A stretch of 64,000 nucleotides of DNA from Haliclystus octoradiatus (lineage: Eukaryota; Cnidaria; Staurozoa; Stauromedusae; Haliclystidae): contig OU744453.1 in assembly GCA_916610825.1 (NCBI GenBank), positions 12,171,826 through 12,235,825 of the forward strand, written 5' to 3'. The notes beneath the pieces are model-generated. The model worked only from the letters and a program-made list of their open reading frames with translations. It did no database searches and was not told the origin of the DNA. The first letter of the stretch is position 1. Each line of letters starts with the position of its first letter. A program made the position numbers and the translations under genes. Positions 57,368 to 64,000 of this stretch are shown here, one piece after another.

Positions 57368-60300
57368 AAGGGTTTTGGAAAAACAGGTATGACAATTAAA
57401 CAACTGTAAAAATGCAAACAACAAAACTACTTTGGGAATGTCTTGTTATTTGCGAGAAATCATCTCAATTAAGGAATTTCTTACATCTCAGAACTATCTG
57501 ATGTGAAGATTCATATTATGTTTAGAACAATGATGTACCGTACATAGCTTTGAATCGGAAGGTGTATGTCTGCCAGCATGGGAAATCACAGCCCAAACCA
57601 AAAGTTTGCAAAGTAAGTAAGCAGTCAGTCATATACAGATCCATACAGATCCATCTCTCACTTGTAGTGGTACTAATACCTGCTCCCATGAAATCCATAA
57701 ACAGTTAGTTAATCAATATATTGAGCTAAAGGAACACTTTCGTCATTCTTTTAAAAGTGGAAATAATGGAATGACCTCTCTATTAACGGGACTGGGGGAA
57801 TTTTTTATGAGAACGGCCCTTAAAAAACTCCTGAAACGGTCCCTGAAAAAATTGGGAAACAAAACAACAACACAATCTAAAAATGATGTCAATTTTCTGA
57901 AGGGCAACAAAGAATTGTAACTTTGCAAACTATGACCTCCAAACATTTATAACTGTACCATAGAATTTCATTTCAAATATTATATCTAGCTATTATTTTA
58001 AATACAAGTGAATATGAACAAAAAATATATATTAGTCGAATGATAGTTTGTACCAAGTGATGCATTTGAAACATGACACACTCCATTTCATAATGATCAA
58101 ATATAAGCAGCAAATATTATAAAGTCAATAATCTTATAATCAATAGTTGTATATCATAAACCTAGCACAGACCCAACTAATGACACACATAATAATCTAG
58201 AATACACCATAGCGACATCTGGAGGCTACGCAGTTGACCTCTCCTGAAAATCGAAAATTTGCAACATTAATCTATCCACACTAACCAAGAATAATTTACA
58301 TAAAAAATTGTCCCAACAAGGATGTCGAGAGTGGATAAATAGAACAAGTAGAAACAACAGATAGCCTCCAGGGGTTATTTGAAAATATACTACTGATTAC
58401 AGGGAGGGTCAAATTTTGCTAGAAAGCTTGAATATAACACTATGTTAACAATGAAACAATCAATTATCATTTGCAGATATGAAGACCTGAATCTGAAGCT
58501 TTACAGCGAGGTGTAAATTTGCTCAATTGCATTACAGATATCAGAAATCCATTCAACATGAATCGCATACATGTATTATCGATGCATGAAAGGAAGGTAC
58601 TACATTATCAAGTTGAATTTGTAACAATCTCTCACAGGATTAACCATTTGGTCTGTTATGTTTCTTCTGGCATGTGTGATGTGTGATGTGTAGAATGTAC
58701 AGATCATTAAATTAGTTATGTCTTTTTTGATAGCTAATTGAAATGGATGATGGTCGCCTCAATGACAACATTATAAATGCATGCTAAAAGATGCTGCAAG
58801 ATTGATACAAATCTGATAATGGCTTCCAAGACATACTTTTGCAAAGAAAAATCCTTGAAACCAAAAAAAAATTGGCCAACAGAAACAACTTGGCATAGAA
58901 GGAAAGTCAATAATTAAACTTTACGATACATTTCATGAAAAAATCCAGCGCTCTCTCTCTATAAATTCCGTCAGAACTTTTGAAAGAACTTACAGTATGA
59001 TTACAACCAAAATATGATGTTGTTCAATATCTAATGTAAAGTCTGATCTCATGTAGCGGGAAACAATAGGTTGCAGGGGTCAAGTTTGAAACGTTTTGAG
59101 GGTGTATTTAAAGCATAAATAATGAATTAGGCCTACTTGTACTTGCATTAGTTTTATGTGAAATATCATAGCCTTATGGTAATTGCTCTCATAAATAAGA
59201 AATGTGAATTTTCTGCTAGGGTTTGGCTTATGAATCATAAAAAAATATCGATTTTTATCCGCTTCTGGATGTAAATAGTGTAGGATGTAAATTCAATGTG
59301 AAATAATCAGGGGTCATCAATAAACCAGATTGCAGAGAAGGGTGATTGCACCCCTGGGAAGAAAGAGCGTTCCCTGGAAATGTTTCGGGGCAACATTATT
59401 ACGTTTCAGTAATAATTTGCAGACGATTGTTGGTGATATTTCGTTAAATTGGAGATCTCGGAAATTACATCACAAGTGCACAGTTGCGGGTACAAGGTGG
59501 AGGGGTACCAATCATCACAGTAGGCCTACTAGCTAGTAGGCCTACAGATGTATCTTTAAATCGTCCCTGAAAAGGTTTGGCACTGAAGGCACACTAAGAG
59601 TAACAAAAGCTCTACAAACATCAATTATGCGGGCATTTTAATTAGCAATTTTAAAGAACTAGTCACTAAGTTACACTCAATGAGTGTAATTTCAGCAAAA
59701 TAATGTAGTATTTATACCCTTACTAAAGCTAGAAAATTGATGGAAAATTGATAGATCCGCTTCGGTGGATCCCTCGTATTTGCTGTATGAGAGTCTCGTA
59801 TATTTGCTACTCTCTATAGTTGTATAATCTTCTTTCCCTTGTATTTGGAGTTTCACTGTCTCTTATAGTTGCCAAAATATCTGTATTTATTTCCAATCTG
59901 CTCTCTCTACTACGCGGTGTTTAGCTATCTCTTGTAGCTGCAACAGGCTCTCCGTTAGCATTTAATCTACTTGTTCTTGCATTAGGACTTGCAGTGTTCC
60001 GTCTGTATTTTGCTACACACTCTCTATAGTTCCTTGTAACCCGGGGGGTAGCTCAAACATGAAGGGAATTTGGAGACGTGCCAATTTTGAGGGGTCCATA
60101 TTCCAGCTGAGAAAAGTAGTTTATAGAAAGTTTCAGATTTTGGATATTTTTTGGATCCTTTTTTTAAATTGCTAGAGATTTTTGAAAAAATAAATTTGGA
60201 ATCTGTCTGAAGAACATTGAAATAAAAATAAAAAATTTGAAATACTTTTTCATTTTAGAACTTCTGGGGTAGCTTTTTCAAGTTTCCAAAACTCTTTGGA

Positions 60301-60667
60301 TACTTCACTTTTTCCAAGTGACACTCCGCCCCCAGCCCCCTGTCGATGTAGAGCCAGAGATACACGTTGGGGCTTGTATTTTCAAGTTTATGCTATGTAT
60401 ATATTGTAGGATCGATTTTGTAATCTTGCGAATTACCGTTGATAATTAGATCACAATTTTGAATACCGTAATTAAACACAAACGCTTTGTTTATAATTTA
60501 TTTCTTTTCACTGCTGAGGCCGAGGAGGTAATAAATTGCCGGACTTGTTTAGATTTCAAGTTTCAACTCGTTCAATTCTTATTTGTGATGCGGGCCGCGT
60601 TTTAATTGACTTTTATGTTGTTGACTGCAAACACATCTTCATTCCTGCAGGCTGTAGGCCTTATTTA
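57368..60667. other. Interior of the 6.76-kb element, no gene recognised
   Basis: AT-rich. A palindrome GTAGGCCTACTAGCTAGTAG + GCCTAC lies at 59521-59546. A segment near 58370-58420 (GAAAATATACTACTGATTAC ... GGGAGGGTC) is echoed at 62100-62130 (GAAAGTGTACTGCTGAATAC ... GGGAGGGTC). Short frames only. Confidence 0.45.
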
Positions 60668-61523
60668 AGGGCCATTTACACTGCAGCAAAACAGGCTTGG
60701 TACTCGTCAATTAACACCCGAGGTGTTAAAAAGAATGCGGCCCGTGCTGACTTTTTTCAAGGTTTACACAGCTTATTAAAAGCTGTTTTCAAGATCGACC
60801 GTGCCTATTTTTACGCTGGCCGAGATTGAAAACTTACAAACTGAATTATAGGTTTCTCATTATTTAATGGTTTTATCGGTGAAATTCGATAAATTGAGAT
60901 TCAATCAAGTTAAATAACTTGTCAGGATTCCGTTGAACTGAAAATCACTATGTTTTTCATCAATTATAATATTTAAATTTTTGTGACATTCTTATCTCAA
61001 TTGAGCAAAATTCATATACATTTGAGTTAGTCTTTCACCTCCTGGACATGCTACCACGCTAGAGCAGTATTTCTGTAATAAAATACACATCTAAATTTAC
61101 ACTCCGCACTCGCAGTTACAATTTGCATAATTAAACCTTTATACTACAGAAAATTCATCAATTTTCTACAGAATTACGAAACAAAATATGCTTAATATGC
61201 TTATCTAACTTGCTAATCTTTAGTCTGTTACTGATTTTATTAGAAAACCTCAGAATTCCACTGTAAAGAGACGCAACTTCTACGATGATGTCATAATTAC
61301 TGCAAAACGGCACGGTGCCCACTTTTTGAGCGGCCGAGATTACCTCGAGAAATGTTCTCGGCACGATCAAAATAGTAGGCACGGTGCCGCTTTTCAATGT
61401 CTGAAAAAGCCGTTTAGACAGTGTTTTTGCTTGGCCAGTGCTCAAAACCACTTGACACCTTCACGCCTTTGATGTGTTAATTGACGAGTACCGTGCCTAT
61501 TTTGCTGCAGTGTAAATGGCCCT
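60668..61523. mobile_element. Nested Harbinger-like MITE, 856 bp
   Basis: The left end AGGGCCATTTACACTGCAGC is repeated inverted at the right end (GCTGCAGTGTAAATGGCCCT); near-perfect matching runs for about 50 bp to TCAATTAACAC. TTA flanks both sides (60665-60667 and 61524-61526), a 3-bp duplication of PIF/Harbinger type. The interior is GC-richer, with dispersed GGCACGGTGCC / GGCCGAGA motifs in inverted orientation. The 97-codon frames inside cross the ends or lack motifs. No transposase. Confidence 0.85.
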
Positions 61524-63109
61524 TTAGTTATTGGAACAAACTTCACAGATCAATTTCTAAATTGATGTTATTTGCAATCGAAGAATGAAGAGTTTGTTTA
61601 CATTTATTTTGATATTATTGCGTTTTCACTGCCGCTTTTGTTACACATCCAGCTATCATTATAATGAGGAAGTGCCGTTTTACAGAAATAACAAAAGGGT
61701 GTTCTGCTTCAATGTTTCTAGACAAATAGAGTGTTTATCATGTATGGAAACTGTTTGATTAAGCAGCTCCTTTGAAGAATAGCGCGGCATTGCGAACAAA
61801 TAAAAAAGCAGTTTTTGGTTATTTTTCCGTCAAAACTTGGCCAATCGAAGAAATAAAGCACTGGAAGGACGCCTCCAGGTTACGACGAATCCAAAGATAT
61901 AAGTCATGCATTGATTGGATCTAAAACGGCTTCCCTAATCCCCGCCGTTGTACACATTACAGACACACAAATGGAATAGCGTCAATTTAGAAGTAGATCT
62001 GTTCCCTTGCTTGCTCAAACCACAACAACAAAAGCAGAGACTAGTGAGTAGAGGGGGAATCTTTGCAAGTAGCCTGGCGTACATGGAAGATAGGCGGGTT
62101 ACTTGAAAGTGTACTGCTGAATACAGATACAGGGAGGGTCCAGTCTGACTCTGACTCTATGAGTACTTCATGGATGGCCCTTAAACGTGTGATACCGTGT
62201 TATATTAAATTAGTTTTACTATTATATTTACGTAGTTTCCGAGAGTATTTCAGCAAAGTCCGAGGCAGTTATGTGTCTGACTTTTTAAGAAGTAAACTTG
62301 AATTTGAGCTCAAATGTCTCTGCTCTTTGGAAAAATAATTAATTCAAACTTGAAGGCTCTGGATAAATGATGATGTATCATGTTCTTTTCTTAACAAAGT
62401 TTGTGAATTTCGCCGAACCCTTAGAAAATTATAGCCTAATATGATTGTTGTGTAATGTGTGCGACCATAAAATCGCACAAACATCTTCGCAATATTACCC
62501 ACATACAAATTAACTAACTAACTGACTTGAAGGTATTGCTTATTTTGTTATTGAGGCACAATGGGGAATTAGAATATGAAGAAATCAACGCCAATAACAA
62601 CTCGTGTCAGATCGAATTCAGACAAACTCACTTGAATATTTTCACTTATCCATCTCATCTCAGTTAAATATATCTTCTTCATAAAAATAAATACTTTGTT
62701 GCATATAAAGCTGTACTGATTCCATCATTTCAAACAATTTTACATTGTGTTTCCAACAATTTCATTCTTACAAAATCTGGAAACTGCAAAGTTTAAACCG
62801 CCATCGCCATGATTAAAAGCTCAATATGAAGTTATGAACGTCAACTAAAACGTCAAGTAGTTTTACGCAGAAAACGCAGCCGCGTCGATAGCATTGAAAA
62901 AGTAGACTGGATACTAAATAGAGCTGACGCGAGTTGAATTTTCCGTTTACCTTTGAATGTTTGATGTAAAAATATTTGCTAAATACTAGCTGAAAACATC
63001 AACCAATCACTGACGAGTACAAAGATATGTTGTACTCAACAACGATTGATTGAAATCACAATAGCTTTTAATTATGACCCTTCCTCTCAGAACAAGAGAA
63101 TTCGCTCGG

Positions 63110-64000
63110 ATGGAACTAATGGTTATAAAAGCTCTGATATTTATCATTGAGCATTACATATCCTACGCAAGTCTGGACAACTTCACAAATCATTATACAT
63201 CTATTATTCGCTCCTTTTCACTAAGAAGTTACAGTTTATATAGTAATACAGCTAGCTATAGTAACAGTTTATAGCTACAAATTAATTAATATACATGAAC
63301 ATTGAGAAAAAGCTAACAATATAGATATATATACAAATTACAAAATAGATAACCCATCAGGCTAACCATACGCAATTAATTCACAAAATATAAGGTGTGA
63401 TATGATATGATGTGATATGATACATTTTTGTTAATAAAGATCAATACTAAGTGGCAGATAGAGGAAGGTGTTGGCTTTCACTTACATATAACTGTAAAAT
63501 ACATATTACTAAGTTTGAAACACATGGTTATGGGTATTAAATTTAAAAGCAATGAAAATTTAGCATTTACAATGCTTTGATAAATCAATTGCATCTAATC
63601 TTAATTTGAAGGTTGCCAACTATTGGTGCAATTACAATTTCGTTTGATACGTATGAATTAGTAAATTACCTTTGAATAATAAGGGAAATGTGTTTCAAAT
63701 GGATTAATGGTCATAATGCAGGTAAGATGTCCAAGTGTGTGAAAACTTTTCTTACCTAAGTTGGAAACTACCCCTGTATCACCAAACCGCAGCTCCATTA
63801 TAGGCAAAATGTTTCGATCAATGAGAAAGCCCTGATCAACTACCCATGGACTAAATAGCCCTGATTTGTTCTTGTCTGCTTCACACTGTTTGTTAGTTGA
63901 GCAACAACATTCTTCAATGCCAGAACAGTGACAATTTGTTGTGCCTGACGGGTAATAATTAAAACGTGAACCATTGGCAGACAACCAATCAGAATACCCA
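63110..64000. repeat. Segmental duplicate of 37,015-37,940
   Basis: Near-identical to the stretch downstream of and including the fibrinogen-like exon: same order, same orientation, scattered single-base differences and small indels. It continues to the end of the window, so the true extent is unknown. Confidence 0.93.
63658..64000 (-). CDS. Third copy of the fibrinogen-like exon (partial)
   Basis: Same exon as 37545-38095, cut by the window edge. It keeps SANGSRFNYYPSGTTNCHCS, a GIEECCCSTNKQC cluster, GFLIDRNILPIMELRFGDTG and SFHTLGHLTC, and ends at the equivalent TAA. Unlike the copy at 50 kb it has no stop or frameshift. It has an in-frame loss of about five residues before WVVDQ (GLFSPWVVDQ against GGFSPFLDWDWVVDQ). 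It is probably part of a second working or recently working paralogue lying to the right. Confidence 0.8.
   Translation of the reverse strand, partial: GYSDWLSANGSRFNYYPSGTTNCHCSGIEECCCSTNKQCEADKNKSGLFSPWVVDQGFLIDRNILPIMELRFGDTGVVSNLGKKSFHTLGHLTCIMTINPFETHFPYYSKVIY

Larger units (their letters stand above)
56189..62951. mobile_element. 6.76-kb TIR transposon with 9-bp target duplication
   Basis: The left 59 bp (start GGTAAACGGAAAATTCAACT) are identical to the reverse complement of the right end (62893-62951); weaker similarity continues inward for about 35 bp. A perfect 9-bp duplication TTTGAATGT flanks it (56180-56188 and 62952-62960). Terminal GG and a 9-bp duplication fit Mutator-like or Merlin elements, but no transposase is recognised. 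The interior has an 80-bp direct repeat (56488-56568 and 56697-56777, ending GCTGACACGAGTTGA), an unassigned 93-codon frame at 57086-57367, and a nested MITE at 60668-61523. Confidence 0.85.

Noticed and set aside
60536-60829. 97-codon plus-strand frame with coding-like composition
   Set aside because: It crosses the left terminus of the nested MITE and part of it is the terminal inverted repeat.

Overview
Eukaryotic (metazoan) genomic DNA, AT-rich and full of introns and transposon debris. Genes are split by GT-AG introns. The gene set (mitoribosomal MRPS25, SLC16-type transporter, astacin with ShK domains, PAN plus fibrinogen-like secreted protein, DUF229 sulfatase-fold type II membrane protein) and the repeat types (BEL/Pao, Gypsy, LINEs, hAT, Harbinger-like MITEs, long fold-back elements) suit a marine invertebrate. 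A hemichordate or other ambulacrarian is my best guess, but the sequence does not prove it.

Layout. 1-3160: a tandem array (979/980 bp, then 494/495 bp units) in which every unit carries a 17-codon piece of histone H4. 4.3-6.8 kb: a fold-back element and unassigned sequence with direct repeats. 6.86-9.43 kb (+): last three exons of MRPS25. 10.8-15.0 kb (-): DUF229 family gene with an N-terminal signal anchor and Cys-containing middle exons. 16.8-19.4 kb: fold-back elements and a LINE fragment. 20.2-25.1 kb (-): complete five-exon monocarboxylate-transporter-like gene, with a Harbinger-like MITE in intron 3. 26.9 kb (+): tRNA-Leu(CAG). 27.4 kb (+): small single-pass membrane protein. 28.9-36.5 kb (+): complete seven-exon astacin with two ShK domains. 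37.5-43.4 kb (-): three-exon gene (signal peptide + PAN exon, 31-nt micro-exon, fibrinogen-like exon) with a decayed BEL/Pao element and a minisatellite in its introns.

44-49.3 kb is repeat-rich: LINE, Gypsy integrase, LINE, and a 0.93-kb inverted-repeat element. 49.5-52.9 kb is a decayed duplicate of the 36.4-43.7 kb block: astacin last exon, fibrinogen-like pseudo-exon, micro-exon region and 5' flank, without the BEL/Pao element. 54.1-55.8 kb is a non-autonomous hAT element with a perfect 8-bp target duplication. 56.2-63.0 kb is a 6.76-kb element with 59-bp terminal inverted repeats and a perfect 9-bp target duplication, carrying a nested Harbinger-like MITE. The window ends in a third copy of the fibrinogen-like exon and its flank.

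The genes do not form a pathway. The most informative signals are the histone-H4-bearing satellite, the micro-exon gene and its duplications, and the transposons whose exact ends can be read. I see no convincing new defence-like or operon-like system.
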